DNA from: Lishizhenia tianjinensis
GTDB taxonomy: Bacteria > Bacteroidota > Bacteroidia > Flavobacteriales_D > Crocinitomicaceae
Reading direction: 5' to 3'
Length of the DNA: 64,000 nt
Assembly (NCBI RefSeq): GCF_900116425.1
Contig: NZ_FPAS01000002.1
Coordinates: forward strand, 142,537 to 206,536
Position 1 is the first letter of the stretch; each line of letters begins with the position of its first letter. A program made the position numbers and the translations under genes. The notes under the pieces are model-generated. The model worked only from the letters and a program-made list of their open reading frames with translations, was not told where the DNA came from and did not search any database. This document shows, in pieces, positions 54,052 through 63,465 of the stretch.

Positions 54052-55191
54052 ATGCACACAATAGAATCTAAATTACCCAATGTGGGTACAACCATATTTA
54101 CGCAAATGTCGCAATTGGCCAACGAGGTAAATGCGATTAATCTTTCACAAGGATTTCCCAATTTTAAGATAGATACAAAGTTGGAAGATATTATGGCCAA
54201 TTTGGTAAGAACCAATGCCCATCAATACTTGCCAATGATGGGGTATAATCCTTTACGCAGTGCAGTGGCGGATAAAATTCAATTGCACTATGGAAGAAAG
54301 GTAGATTTCGAAAAGGAGATATTGATAACCGCAGGTGCCACGCAGGGAATCTTTACTGCTATTCAAGCTTTGGTGCATAGGGGTGACGAGGTGGTTGTGA
54401 TAGATCCGTCTTACGATTGCTACGCGCCAGCTGTAGAGTTGGTTGGTGCAAAACCTGTACATATAAACATGGAAAAAGGTTTTCGCATCGATTGGAACAA
54501 GATAGAAGCAGCCATGAATGAAAAAACGCGTATGCTCATCATTAATAATCCACACAACCCAACGGGGATGATGTTTGATTTGAGTGATATAGAAGCATTA
54601 GAAGCCATTCTTGAAAAATACCCAGAGGTGTTGTTGCTTTCAGATGAGGTCTACGAATTCATTCATTTTGAAAAGGAGTTTATTTCTATAAATAGTCGTG
54701 AAAAAATAAGGGAAAGGGCCATCATCATTTCTTCTTTTGGCAAAACTTTCCACATCACAGGTTGGAAACTCGGTTATTTAGTAGCGCCTGATTATCTTTT
54801 GCAGGAAATCAAAAAAGTGCACCAGTATTTGGTGTTTTGTGTCAACAGTTTTGGTCAGCTAGCCCTAGCCGAATACTTACCACAAACCGATTTGAACGAA
54901 CTGAGTGCATTTTACCAGCAGAAGAAAGATTTCTTTACCGCGGCTATGAAGAACTCGAAATTTGAGTTGTTACCTTCGTATGGTTCTTACTTCGTAACAG
55001 CGAATTACAGTGCTATATCGGATTTAGACGACGTGAGCTTTTCCAAATGGTTGACCACAGAAAAAGGAGTAGCAGTAATACCCACATCAGTTTTTAATGC
55101 CAATAAAAGAGACGATAAAGTAGTGCGCTTTTGTTTTGCCAAAACAGAAGAAACTTTACAACAAGCAACAGACTTATTATGCAAAATTTAA
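54052..55191 (+). CDS. ybdL: Methionine/glutamine-type aminotransferase
   Basis: A 379-aa PLP-dependent class I/II aminotransferase close to E. coli YbdL. Matching blocks are SKLPNVGTTIFTQMSQLA, INLSQGFPNF, ITAGATQGIFTAIQALVHRGDEV, NNPHNPTG and the PLP lysine in SSFGKTFHITGWKLGY. Enzymes of this group use methionine or glutamine as amino donors for keto acids such as KMTB. The omega-amidase gene overlaps its end by 13 bases, as in a glutaminase II module. Confidence 0.93.
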   Translation: MHTIESKLPNVGTTIFTQMSQLANEVNAINLSQGFPNFKIDTKLEDIMANLVRTNAHQYLPMMGYNPLRSAVADKIQLHYGRKVDFEKEILITAGATQGIFTAIQALVHRGDEVVVIDPSYDCYAPAVELVGAKPVHINMEKGFRIDWNKIEAAMNEKTRMLIINNPHNPTGMMFDLSDIEALEAILEKYPEVLLLSDEVYEFIHFEKEFISINSREKIRERAIIISSFGKTFHITGWKLGYLVAPDYLLQEIKKVHQYLVFCVNSFGQLALAEYLPQTDLNELSAFYQQKKDFFTAAMKNSKFELLPSYGSYFVTANYSAISDLDDVSFSKWLTTEKGVAVIPTSVFNANKRDDKVVRFCFAKTEETLQQATDLLCKI

Positions 55192-55958
55192 AGATAGCAG
55201 CGCTGCAAGCCCATCAAGCTTGGGAAAACAAACGAGAGAATTTAAAACATTTTGAACTTCTGCTTTTGAATTTGGAGGAGGATGTAGATATTTTATTCTT
55301 GCCCGAAATGTTCCATACGGGGTTTACCATGAATGTAGAGGAATTGGGTGAAACCATGGAAGAATCGACGGGGATTAACTGGTTACGAAAGATTGCGGAG
55401 GAAAAGCAGTGTGCGGTGTGTACTTCTTTAATTGTAAGAGAACTCGATTATTTCTACAACCGTTTGGTGTTTATTACCCCAGATCATAAACTTTTTCACT
55501 ACGATAAAAACCAGCTGTTCACTTTGGCCAATGAGGATGATTATTTTACGCCAGGGAGTCACAATAAAATTGTAGAATACAAAGGCTGGAAAATCAATTT
55601 ACAGGTGTGTTATGATTTGCGTTTTCCTGAAAATGTGAGAAACAAAGTTGAAGAGGATGGTAGCTTTATGTACGATGCCTTGATTTATGTAGCCAATTGG
55701 CCCGAACGCCGATCACACCATTGGAAAACTTTGTTACAAGCGCGTGCTATAGAAAATCAAGTGTACGTTGCAGGTTGTAACCGTGTGGGAAAAGATGATA
55801 ATGAAATCACCTACAGCGGAGATTCTATGTTGGTAAATCCTTTGGGTGAAGTAGAAGCTACAAGTAATGAAGAGGAGATCTTATACAGCATTTGGAATTG
55901 GGAAAAACTCTCGGTAACCCGAGATCGTTTGGCTTTTTTGAAGGATAGAACACGTTAA
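55179..55958 (+). CDS. yafV: Omega-amidase (nitrilase family, YafV-like)
   Basis: A 259-aa protein from the ATG at 55179 (MQNLKIAALQAHQAW). The nitrilase triad is Glu in FLPEMFHTGF, Lys in HYDKNQLF and Cys in LQVCYDLRFPEN. It is expected to hydrolyse 2-oxoglutaramate and 2-oxosuccinamate, the products of glutamine and asparagine transamination. The coding frame begins within the last codons of the ybdL gene. No signal peptide is present. Confidence 0.93.
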   Translation: MQNLKIAALQAHQAWENKRENLKHFELLLLNLEEDVDILFLPEMFHTGFTMNVEELGETMEESTGINWLRKIAEEKQCAVCTSLIVRELDYFYNRLVFITPDHKLFHYDKNQLFTLANEDDYFTPGSHNKIVEYKGWKINLQVCYDLRFPENVRNKVEEDGSFMYDALIYVANWPERRSHHWKTLLQARAIENQVYVAGCNRVGKDDNEITYSGDSMLVNPLGEVEATSNEEEILYSIWNWEKLSVTRDRLAFLKDRTR

Positions 55959-56072
55959 TTCAAGATTTAAAAATCAAAATTCAAAAAGGGCAAAGCACTC
56001 CGAGTCAGCGGGGGGATGTTTTACTGCTCACTCAAACAATTCTTAATTCTTAACTCTTAATTCTTAATTGGC
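55959..56072. repeat. Gap with ATTCTTA repeats
   Basis: The second half (about 56032-56068) consists of four ATTCTTA-type 7-bp units and partial copies. The first part is A-rich (TTAAAAATCAAAATTCAAAA). No gene is visible. Confidence 0.6.
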
Positions 56073-56501
56073 ATGTGGTTATCTTTCGGTTGGTTGGGCT
56101 TGTTTGGCATCACGTTTTTGTCGGCTACTTTGCTGCCTTTTTCTTCGGAGGTGGTGCTCTTGCTGTTTTTAAGTGAAGGATTTGATCCACTGACGGCTTT
56201 GTTTGTAGCTACACTGGGTAACTCACTGGGAGGAGCTACGAATTACTACATAGGTGCATGGGGGAGTGCTAAACTACAGAAGCGATTTGGAAGTGAAAAC
56301 AAAAGAAAAGCACAATGGGAAAGTTACGTGCAACGCTACGGAACTTATACCGCTTGGCTGGCTTGGGCACCTTTTATTGGTGATTTTATTATGCTTTTAC
56401 TCGGTATCGTTCGCGCCAATAAATATTGGTCTTTTACTTACATGACCTTAGGTAAATTCTTGCGCTATTACGTAGTGATATTTGTGTATGAGAATTGGTA
56501 G
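56073..56501 (+). CDS. YqaA family membrane protein
   Basis: A 142-aa protein of the YqaA group within the DedA/SNARE-associated superfamily. Marks are FLSATLLPFSSEVVLLLFL near the N-terminus and ATLGNSLGGATNYYIG in the middle, with WLAWAPFIGDFIMLLLGIVRANKYWSF later. It has three to four hydrophobic helices. DedA-type proteins are thought to flip lipids or keep proton balance; the role of YqaA is not known. Confidence 0.9.
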   Translation: MWLSFGWLGLFGITFLSATLLPFSSEVVLLLFLSEGFDPLTALFVATLGNSLGGATNYYIGAWGSAKLQKRFGSENKRKAQWESYVQRYGTYTAWLAWAPFIGDFIMLLLGIVRANKYWSFTYMTLGKFLRYYVVIFVYENW

Positions 56502-56696
56502 TACAGTTTGGAGTGTGAGAAATGATAGTTTAGAGTTTAAGTAGGGAGTAGGGAGGATTTATATTTCGATACTTTGATTCCACTTACTTGGACGCTGCTC
56601 AGTACACCGCACCATAGCGCTCCGCTCAATAACCTTTTATTCAAAAGTTGGTTAAACTCTTCTAGCTGTCTAGAAATCTAGCGGTATATCTTCTCC

Positions 56697-59600
56697 TTAA
56701 AAAAAGGCTCTCACCTCAACACCGCCGGCGTGTATGGTTCTGTTGTCTTCCGATTTTCTACCGTTGTATTGTAAACTGATTTGAAGGTTTTTAGAAATAC
56801 TGCGTTGGTAGTTTACATTCCAAGTATAGTTTTTTCCTGGTTTTAAAGACTCTAACATTTCAAAAGCAATGGCGTTGTTTACCGTTCCCACGTAAGTAAT
56901 GCGCACATAATTGAACTTGGCTTGTAAACTTCCCTTTTCGGCTTGGTTGAGTTTGAAGTCTATCCCCAAATCCATAATGTTTGAAGTTTCTCCGCCGTAG
57001 ATGACCTTGTTGTATTTATTTTCAAAGCGCGTTTCAAAACTTAAACGGAAAGTTGTAGAAGGTTGAAAACTTAAAGAAGGGGCAATTTTATCGTAGACGA
57101 TGTCGTAGTTTCTACCGCTGGTGTAATCGGCCAAGGCTATTTTTTGACCAAACTCCGATTCCAGTTTCAACGTGAATTTACGTTGGATGTTCCAGCGGGC
57201 GTTTACTTGATGGAAAGTACTGTTTCTGGCATCAAATCCATTGGCCAAAAGGGTTTTGTTTTCCAAACGTTGAAAGGTGTAGTCGGCGCCAAAAATGGTG
57301 TTGGTTCTATTGAAGTAGAAGGTGTTTCTTACAGTAGATCCCAAACTAATTAAACTCGTATCTGCAATTTGCCTTTCCAAAGGATTGTAAAAGTTCTCGT
57401 CTAAATTACTGGTTTTCTGTAGCATTCTAAATCGGGTTTGGTTGGAGAAGCGAGAAAGGAAACGCAAAGCTCCTTTTTTGTTGGCCCACAAACGTTCTGG
57501 GCGCCAAAAGAAACTTTGGTTAAACTCGTTGCTGTAAGTTTTTACATATTGGTCACTCGGCGTGAAAACTCGAATGTATTCGGCCTGGTCTTGGTATTGG
57601 GCAATTTCAAATTCTCCCAAATCTTTAATACCATCGTTGTTGTAGTCTATCCAGGTGTATACTCCTTGACCAGCGTTTACTTGTATGTACAGGAATTCCT
57701 TTTTCAATTCTAAACCAGATCCTATCTCGTAAAAGGTGTTGGCACTCAAAGCTCTTTTCCAAAGGTTTAGTTTGTAATCTATTCTTCCTACCACGTTGTT
57801 TTCGGCTTGGGCATTGATGATGTCTGTATTTCTAATGTTTAGATTTCTATAGCTTCCCAAAACTTCCAGTTGAGAATGTTTATTGGTGCGCCAATTGTAA
57901 GAGGCTCCTGTACTTCTGGCAAAAGCAGCGGGCAATAGATTTGTACTGTCACTTCTCCTGTCGTAGCGTTCTCTGTAAAAGATTTGAAAACCATTTTTAG
58001 CGGTGTCGGCTTCCCCTAAATAAACTTGCCAGTCGTACCATTCATAACTGGTGGTAAGTACGCTGTCTTTGTTTTTGTAAAATTGGTTGAATTCATGGTC
58101 GTCTATGAAACCTATTTTAAAGTATTTGAAAGATTTACTGAGGTTGATTTTATGCCTGAAATAATCATTGGTATTGAGTGCGTTTGAATTCAAATAACTG
58201 GCATCCCAATTGGCATTGAATCCTTTTCCTCTCCACTTTCCTAAAGATTGTAATCGTTTCCCTGCATAGTCATTCCCTATGTTTAAAGATTGAAAAGCAG
58301 TTTTAAATTCTCCTTTACTTTGGTGCGCAAAATTAGCACTCAGATTACTCACCAATTGTTCGCCTAAATAGGGTTGATTTCTTACGTTCCAGTCTCTATC
58401 GAATTCTACATCTCTGTACCATTGTATGGGATTGTAATTGGCCGTTCTGTATTCTACCATGCCTTCATTTACCATGCGCCATAAACCCGAACTGTCTTTA
58501 CTTAAATCAAAATCACCTATCAGTTTGGCATAAGTACCAAAGGCATTGTCGTTGTCTTTGTCTAAACGCGAAAAGGTATTGATGTCGTTTTTTGTGGTAC
58601 TCAACTCTGTTTCTACACTAAAGGTTTTGTTGATGCGGTAACGCGCACCTGAGCTGATCATGTTTTGTTGTTTGGCCGGAATAAGTACACGTGAGGGACT
58701 GTAATCTCCCTGCGGAACTCCACCCACGGGTGCTACCCATCTGTAAACTTTACCGAGTGCGGTGTATTGGTCAAAGACATAATTTCCTTGGTTAGGCCCC
58801 ACATAGGCAAAACTTGCGGTGAAATGTGCTGTGTTCGGATTTACAGAGTAAACCAAAACCGAATCTATACCCAAACTGTCTTTTAGCGCATAAAGAATAC
58901 GTTGTTCACTAAAGGCAACACTATCTATGGAAGATGTTCGAGCACCTGTTAAGCTATCGCCAACACTGGCTAGAAGTTGACGGTCTGCAAAGGATAATTG
59001 CTGTTGCAAATTTTGGTTTTTGGCATCCTGCTCACTGTATGCGTTGAACCAATAATCCAATTTTTTGCTTTCATAATTCAAAGAGGTTTGAAACAAAGAA
59101 CGCGCGTAATTTTGATCTGAATATTGAAATTCTACGATGATACGCACGTCTTTAGTGATGAAGTTTCTTGAGGTAAAGGTTAATTCTGCCGTGTTATAGT
59201 TAATGGTGTAGTCGAATTCTTGACCTCGTTCTAATAATTTACCATCGAGGTAGACTTTTTCTGTACCGGAAAGAACAATGATATAAGGCTCGTTTTCATT
59301 TCCACGCAAGCGGTACGGACCTTGGTTTCCTTCTACTCCTTGAATGATGTTACGGGCAAATTTACCTTTAGATAGAGCACCAGAACCTTGTACAGTCCAA
59401 CGGGTGTTTTCTTGGTTAGACCAAGAGTATTGTCCGTACAAACCTTGCGCTCTTTTGTTGTAATTCATAAAATAACCTGTTGGTTTTTTAACCCAGAAAT
59501 CACCAGCGATGAGTTTTACTTTGTCGTTGTAAACCTGTATGAAAATTTGATCGAATTCCTGAAGCTTGTTTGTGTTTCCGTCGGGTTGGATGGGAATGTT

Positions 59601-60146
59601 GTCGTCTGAAACGGAAGCTAATATTTTTAAGTTGGGAGCTAAATCTCCAGAGAGTTGAAGGTTAAGGGTAGAGTTTACAGATAAATCTTGGTTGTTACCA
59701 AAGGCTATACCTCTGGAGATACTACCTGACTTTTGTATGCCTGATCCAAAAATATCTTGAGCTTTATTTTCGGCTGTATAAAGAAAGTCTTCTTGGTTTT
59801 GTGTTTTATTGGCTCTGTATATGAGCGAAGTGTCTTTGTTTTGAATGCGTTGGGTGAAATTGACATCAAAGGTTCTATACTTTACTTTTAAGCTGTCGTT
59901 GCAGGAAGTATAGAGAACAAATTTTGCAGCCATTGCATCGAGGTAATAGTCGCTACTTGGAAGTAAATCTTGACCGCAAAACACTTGAAAACTACAGCTG
60001 TAAATACTTAAGCTATCCAGTATTATGGTGTCGGATTTCGCGGGTATAAAATAGCTGTGTAAATTGGAAGTTTGTCCATAGAGCATGCCTCCCGAAAGGA
60101 GTAAACATAGGCTCAAGAGAAGTATAGACATCCAATTTTTCATCAA
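56697..60146 (-). CDS. Large outer-membrane protein with SprA-like N-terminal region
   Basis: An 1149-aa protein with a signal peptide (SILLLSLCLLLSGGMLYGQ). The stretch at about 135-220 reads GIQKSGSISRGIAFGNNQDL, then LNLQLSGDLAPNLKILASVSD and DDNIPIQPDGNTNKLQEFDQIFIQVYN, followed by KLIAGDFWV. This pattern is shared with SprA and related Bacteroidota barrels. The rest is dominated by amphipathic strands with many Tyr, Asn and Arg, as in large barrels. SprA itself is about twice as long. The protein is probably an outer-membrane channel or surface barrel; the exact role is unknown. Confidence 0.8.
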   Translation of the reverse strand: MMKNWMSILLLSLCLLLSGGMLYGQTSNLHSYFIPAKSDTIILDSLSIYSCSFQVFCGQDLLPSSDYYLDAMAAKFVLYTSCNDSLKVKYRTFDVNFTQRIQNKDTSLIYRANKTQNQEDFLYTAENKAQDIFGSGIQKSGSISRGIAFGNNQDLSVNSTLNLQLSGDLAPNLKILASVSDDNIPIQPDGNTNKLQEFDQIFIQVYNDKVKLIAGDFWVKKPTGYFMNYNKRAQGLYGQYSWSNQENTRWTVQGSGALSKGKFARNIIQGVEGNQGPYRLRGNENEPYIIVLSGTEKVYLDGKLLERGQEFDYTINYNTAELTFTSRNFITKDVRIIVEFQYSDQNYARSLFQTSLNYESKKLDYWFNAYSEQDAKNQNLQQQLSFADRQLLASVGDSLTGARTSSIDSVAFSEQRILYALKDSLGIDSVLVYSVNPNTAHFTASFAYVGPNQGNYVFDQYTALGKVYRWVAPVGGVPQGDYSPSRVLIPAKQQNMISSGARYRINKTFSVETELSTTKNDINTFSRLDKDNDNAFGTYAKLIGDFDLSKDSSGLWRMVNEGMVEYRTANYNPIQWYRDVEFDRDWNVRNQPYLGEQLVSNLSANFAHQSKGEFKTAFQSLNIGNDYAGKRLQSLGKWRGKGFNANWDASYLNSNALNTNDYFRHKINLSKSFKYFKIGFIDDHEFNQFYKNKDSVLTTSYEWYDWQVYLGEADTAKNGFQIFYRERYDRRSDSTNLLPAAFARSTGASYNWRTNKHSQLEVLGSYRNLNIRNTDIINAQAENNVVGRIDYKLNLWKRALSANTFYEIGSGLELKKEFLYIQVNAGQGVYTWIDYNNDGIKDLGEFEIAQYQDQAEYIRVFTPSDQYVKTYSNEFNQSFFWRPERLWANKKGALRFLSRFSNQTRFRMLQKTSNLDENFYNPLERQIADTSLISLGSTVRNTFYFNRTNTIFGADYTFQRLENKTLLANGFDARNSTFHQVNARWNIQRKFTLKLESEFGQKIALADYTSGRNYDIVYDKIAPSLSFQPSTTFRLSFETRFENKYNKVIYGGETSNIMDLGIDFKLNQAEKGSLQAKFNYVRITYVGTVNNAIAFEMLESLKPGKNYTWNVNYQRSISKNLQISLQYNGRKSEDNRTIHAGGVEVRAFF

Positions 60147-60357
60147 CGCTAAGTTATAACGAAAAGTTAATGATTTTGTTTTGGTGATTTTTAGCGGAAG
60201 GATTGAGCAATTGAAGGATTCAACAATTCAACAATTCAAATGTTCAAATGTTCAAATCCTTCAAATCATCAAATTTTCCAAATATGATTTAGCATTGTAC
60301 CTAGTTAACGAGCGGAGACTAGATGCTGAGGTCAGATGCATATTTTTAAGATAAAAA
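60147..60357. repeat. Gap with 8-bp TTCAA repeats
   Basis: Bases 60219-60275 contain about seven units of the form TTCAACAA, TTCAAATG and TTCAAATC with near 8-bp periodicity. On the minus strand these read TTGAA-type units, like the array at 21839. No gene is visible in 60147-60388; a terminator lies at the end. Confidence 0.7.
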
Positions 60358-60381
60358 AAGAGGAGCTTTTCAACTCCTCTT
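60358..60381 (-). terminator. Terminator of the redoxin-protease unit
   Basis: On the minus strand the stem AAGAGGAG / CTCCTCTT with an 8-base loop is followed by a run of T, just after the stop at 60389. Confidence 0.88.
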
Positions 60382-60388
60382 GTAATCT

Positions 60389-62035
60389 CTATTGTAAAAC
60401 CAGTCGTTGTACACCGCGTTGGTCGCCTTGTTGTACTTCAACCATGTACACGCCTTTGGCATATTGAGCCATATTGATGGAGATGATTACATCAGAACTT
60501 TTTAAGCTTTGGATGTGTTCTCCGAGTGCGTTGTAGATGTTGATAGTTTTCTCTTCATTGATTTCTCCTACTTCAATTTCAAATTGACCCGTACTTGGGT
60601 TAGGGTAGATTTCGAAATCTATTTGTGGTGCATTTTCTTCGAAAAGTCCAACGTTAGAAGCCATACCATCCAAGAACTGAATTCCTGTATTGTTCGGGTC
60701 TAACCAATATTTTAATTGGTCGGTTGAGTCGGCCAAATCATCGTAAGCTACATCGAAACGCCCATAAATATCCCAAAGGTTATTGTCGTTGGTTCCATTA
60801 CAAGCAGCTTGACCCGCTGATAATACTCCGATGATACGTTTCTCTTCATTGAAAAGTGGAGACCCAGATGAACCTGGTTCTGTAACACCTATATCCCAAT
60901 CATCAATTTTCCAGAAGTAAGCGTTTCCACCGTTGAAATATTGGGGTCCTACCTTGCTTATTGGATCATCTTCTTGACAGAATTTTTTAATATCCCCACT
61001 TGGGTGGTGGATACCGTTGGCGTGCATTACCGTATCCCCTGTCATGTCCCAACCTGAATAGTAAACATTCCAAGCTGGATCTGGCTCATTGTTGAGTTCT
61101 ACCAAACAGAAATCTGCAATAATATTACTGGCTCTTAATTGAGCGCCATTGATATTCATGGTTTGTCCGCCATTTTGAGAAAAGGAAGTGGTAGCACAAG
61201 AAGTTCCGTCATAAGGTGCCTCCCATCTAAACCTAAACACGGCGTTTACTACATTGTTAGTATTACAGTGGTTGGCTGTTAATAAATAAGGGGTAACGCT
61301 GTCCGTTGTATTTGTTGCACAGTTAATCAAAGAACCTGAACAGAAGCCACTACCAGAAACCAGCATGGCTACACCATCTCTTTGACGTTCAAAACCTCCA
61401 CCTTCTGGACAATTCACATCTACATTACAAGAACCTGAAGAGTTTAGGCCTTTCAAATGAAATTGGTAGGCTATTTCTGCCAAATTTTTGTAACCGTGAA
61501 TTATAGTTCCAAGGTGAAGCTTAGATAAACCTATAACGTCTTGAGGTTCTATAACTTCTATGATCATTTTAGAGTCATAAATTAAGTCAACACCTAAAGA
61601 ATTATTAGGATTGTTGTTTTGAGAAGTATGGGCTCCAATGAATTGTGTTTTATCGTCGTTATAAAGGTAAAGTAGTGTACCTTCTGCGAGATGAAACTGG
61701 TCAAATATTAAATTAATTGAGATGGCATCTGGACATTCGATAGCCAACTGCGTAACACGCTGATTGTTGGTATTGAAGTATTGTTGTCCTTGGTTAAATA
61801 CATCTACATCAACGTTATGTTCATACCCAAAACGAAATGTTTTATTGTAACCTGCAGCCTTGTTGATAGAGTCTATTGCTAATTCTTCGGCCACATCTAC
61901 AGTGGGCATGGTAAGGTAGTTAAGTTGATTTACGTCAGCCTCCAACCAAGAATCGGGCGCACCGAGATCTTGCGTTTGAGCCAGTGCACCAAAGGCACCT
62001 AGACATAGAGGTAGTATGTATTTAAATACGCGCAT
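60389..62035 (-). CDS. Trypsin-like serine protease with T9SS sorting domain
   Basis: A 548-aa secreted protease with signal peptide (KYILPLCLGAFGALAQ). The S1-type domain (about 205-450) has the catalytic triad H256 (LLTANHCN), D308 (ADFCLVEL) and S390 (PGSSGSPLF), and several cysteines for disulfides. The pattern resembles lysyl endopeptidases of the Achromobacter protease I group. The C-terminal 75 residues are a type A sorting domain (FEIYPNPSTGQFEIE to GVYMVEVQQGD). It probably degrades proteins outside the cell. The redoxin gene precedes it by 3 bases. Confidence 0.92.
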   Translation of the reverse strand: MRVFKYILPLCLGAFGALAQTQDLGAPDSWLEADVNQLNYLTMPTVDVAEELAIDSINKAAGYNKTFRFGYEHNVDVDVFNQGQQYFNTNNQRVTQLAIECPDAISINLIFDQFHLAEGTLLYLYNDDKTQFIGAHTSQNNNPNNSLGVDLIYDSKMIIEVIEPQDVIGLSKLHLGTIIHGYKNLAEIAYQFHLKGLNSSGSCNVDVNCPEGGGFERQRDGVAMLVSGSGFCSGSLINCATNTTDSVTPYLLTANHCNTNNVVNAVFRFRWEAPYDGTSCATTSFSQNGGQTMNINGAQLRASNIIADFCLVELNNEPDPAWNVYYSGWDMTGDTVMHANGIHHPSGDIKKFCQEDDPISKVGPQYFNGGNAYFWKIDDWDIGVTEPGSSGSPLFNEEKRIIGVLSAGQAACNGTNDNNLWDIYGRFDVAYDDLADSTDQLKYWLDPNNTGIQFLDGMASNVGLFEENAPQIDFEIYPNPSTGQFEIEVGEINEEKTINIYNALGEHIQSLKSSDVIISINMAQYAKGVYMVEVQQGDQRGVQRLVLQ

Positions 62036-62038
62036 AGT

Positions 62039-62668
62039 TTATTTTCTTTTAATCCCACATCCAACAGCATCAGTTTTACTGTCTTTAATTTTCTTACCCG
62101 CTCCAAGTGCATTTAATGCATCTTTTAGGTATTCCTTCACCTTCTTATTGTTCGGTTTGTAGGCGTCGTTGATTTGACCTTCGTAAACTAATTTGTCATC
62201 GGCATCAAACAAGAAAACGTGAGGCGTTGTTTTTGCTCCAAATTCATCCGCTAACCTGCTTCTTTTATCGAGTACATAATCCATTAAATACCCTTTGTCT
62301 TCTGCTCTTTTTTTCATATCTGCAAGGTTATCTCCTTTGTCGCGCTTGGCCGTATTTGAATTGACGAGCACAGAACCAACCTTGTTTAATTTTGCAACCG
62401 TTTGGATGTCATTGTAGGATTTTTCCCATCCTTCAAAGTTATCACTACCAATTACGAAAGGACAAGTGTTACAACTAAAGATAACAAGGGTACCCATTTC
62501 TTTTTTAAAATCGGCGAGGGTTGTTTTGTTTTCATCAGTTCGAGTAAGCTCTAAATCCTTACCGGGCATATCTGCACCTATGGCAAGCGTTGTAATTTCT
62601 TTCTGCTCAGCAGTTAAGCCGATGAAAAGTAGTGCTGCAACACTAAGCACTAAACTAAATTTTTTCAT
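62039..62668 (-). CDS. Exported thioredoxin-fold protein (redoxin)
   Basis: About 209 aa from the ATG at 62668 (MKKFSLVLSVAALLFIGLTA, a signal peptide). The AhpC/TSA-type domain has the pattern LVIFSCNTCPFVIGSDNF, giving a CxxC pair (SCNTC) preceding the cis-loop, and KTTPHVFLFDADDKLVYEG. It is probably a periplasmic thiol-disulfide enzyme. Its gene is 3 bases before that of a disulfide-rich secreted protease, so a role in folding that protease is a plausible inference. Confidence 0.85.
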   Translation of the reverse strand: MKKFSLVLSVAALLFIGLTAEQKEITTLAIGADMPGKDLELTRTDENKTTLADFKKEMGTLVIFSCNTCPFVIGSDNFEGWEKSYNDIQTVAKLNKVGSVLVNSNTAKRDKGDNLADMKKRAEDKGYLMDYVLDKRSRLADEFGAKTTPHVFLFDADDKLVYEGQINDAYKPNNKKVKEYLKDALNALGAGKKIKDSKTDAVGCGIKRK

Positions 62669-62789
62669 GGTATAATTCATTATATGGTTTATGAACGTAC
62701 AAGATACGTTAATGTTTTTATTTTAACAGTTGTAAAACCCAACGATACTTGTAATCTTACTATAAAAGACATTAGAAGCAGCAGAAAAG

Positions 62790-62818
62790 TTGCTATCTAT
62801 GGAAGAGTTTTATTTTTG
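62790..62818 (+). promoter_or_regulatory. Promoter of the uridine kinase gene
   Basis: TTG (62790-62792) is followed after 18 bases by TATTTTTG (62811-62818), close to the Bacteroidota consensus and 17 bases before the ATG. Confidence 0.55.
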
Positions 62819-62835
62819 GGTGATAGAAAATAAAG

Positions 62836-63453
62836 ATGGTGAAGATAATAGGCATATGTGGTGGTAGCGGATCGGGGAAAACAACTTTGTTGAATCGCTT
62901 GAAGCTGGCGTTGAAAGATCAAGAACCAACTGTGGTTTCTATGGACAATTATTATAAGCCTTATGAACAACAGCTCAGGGACGAAAATGGTGAGGTGAAT
63001 TTTGATTTGCCGACCTCGCTCTACGAAGAAAAGTTGGTGGCAGATGTAATGCGTTTGAAACAGGGAGAGAAGGTTTATTTGAAAGAATACCAGTACAATG
63101 CCTCAGATGAACCGCCACAAGAAATTTGTCTTGCTCCTTCTAAATGTATAGTTGTAGAAGGATTGTTTACCCTGCACTACAAGGCTTTGCGCGAGCAATT
63201 AAACTACAGTGTTTACGTTGAGTTAGACAAAGAGGAGCAATTGCGCAGGAGAATATTGAGGGATGTTGCCACGCGTGGTTATGATGAGGAAATGATTAAA
63301 TATCAATGGAAGCACCATGTTGAACCTTGTTATGCACAGTTTTTGCAACCTTACCGCAGTGGAGCAGATTTTGTGTTTCACAACGATCATAGAGCGGAGG
63401 AGGATTTTGAGAATTTACTCCGCAATCTTCAAAGAGAATTGAATTTTAAGTAA
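62836..63453 (+). CDS. udk: Uridine kinase
   Basis: A 205-aa kinase of the phosphoribulokinase/uridine-kinase family. The P-loop is GICGGSGSGKTTL. The pattern VVSMDNYYKPYEQQ, then NFDLPTSLYEEKL and IVVEGLFTLHYKALR, is typical, with RRRILRDVATRGYDEEMIKYQW after it. It phosphorylates uridine and cytidine in pyrimidine salvage. A membrane-protein gene follows after 12 bases. Confidence 0.9.
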   Translation: MVKIIGICGGSGSGKTTLLNRLKLALKDQEPTVVSMDNYYKPYEQQLRDENGEVNFDLPTSLYEEKLVADVMRLKQGEKVYLKEYQYNASDEPPQEICLAPSKCIVVEGLFTLHYKALREQLNYSVYVELDKEEQLRRRILRDVATRGYDEEMIKYQWKHHVEPCYAQFLQPYRSGADFVFHNDHRAEEDFENLLRNLQRELNFK

Positions 63454-63465
63454 TTTCCAGACGGA

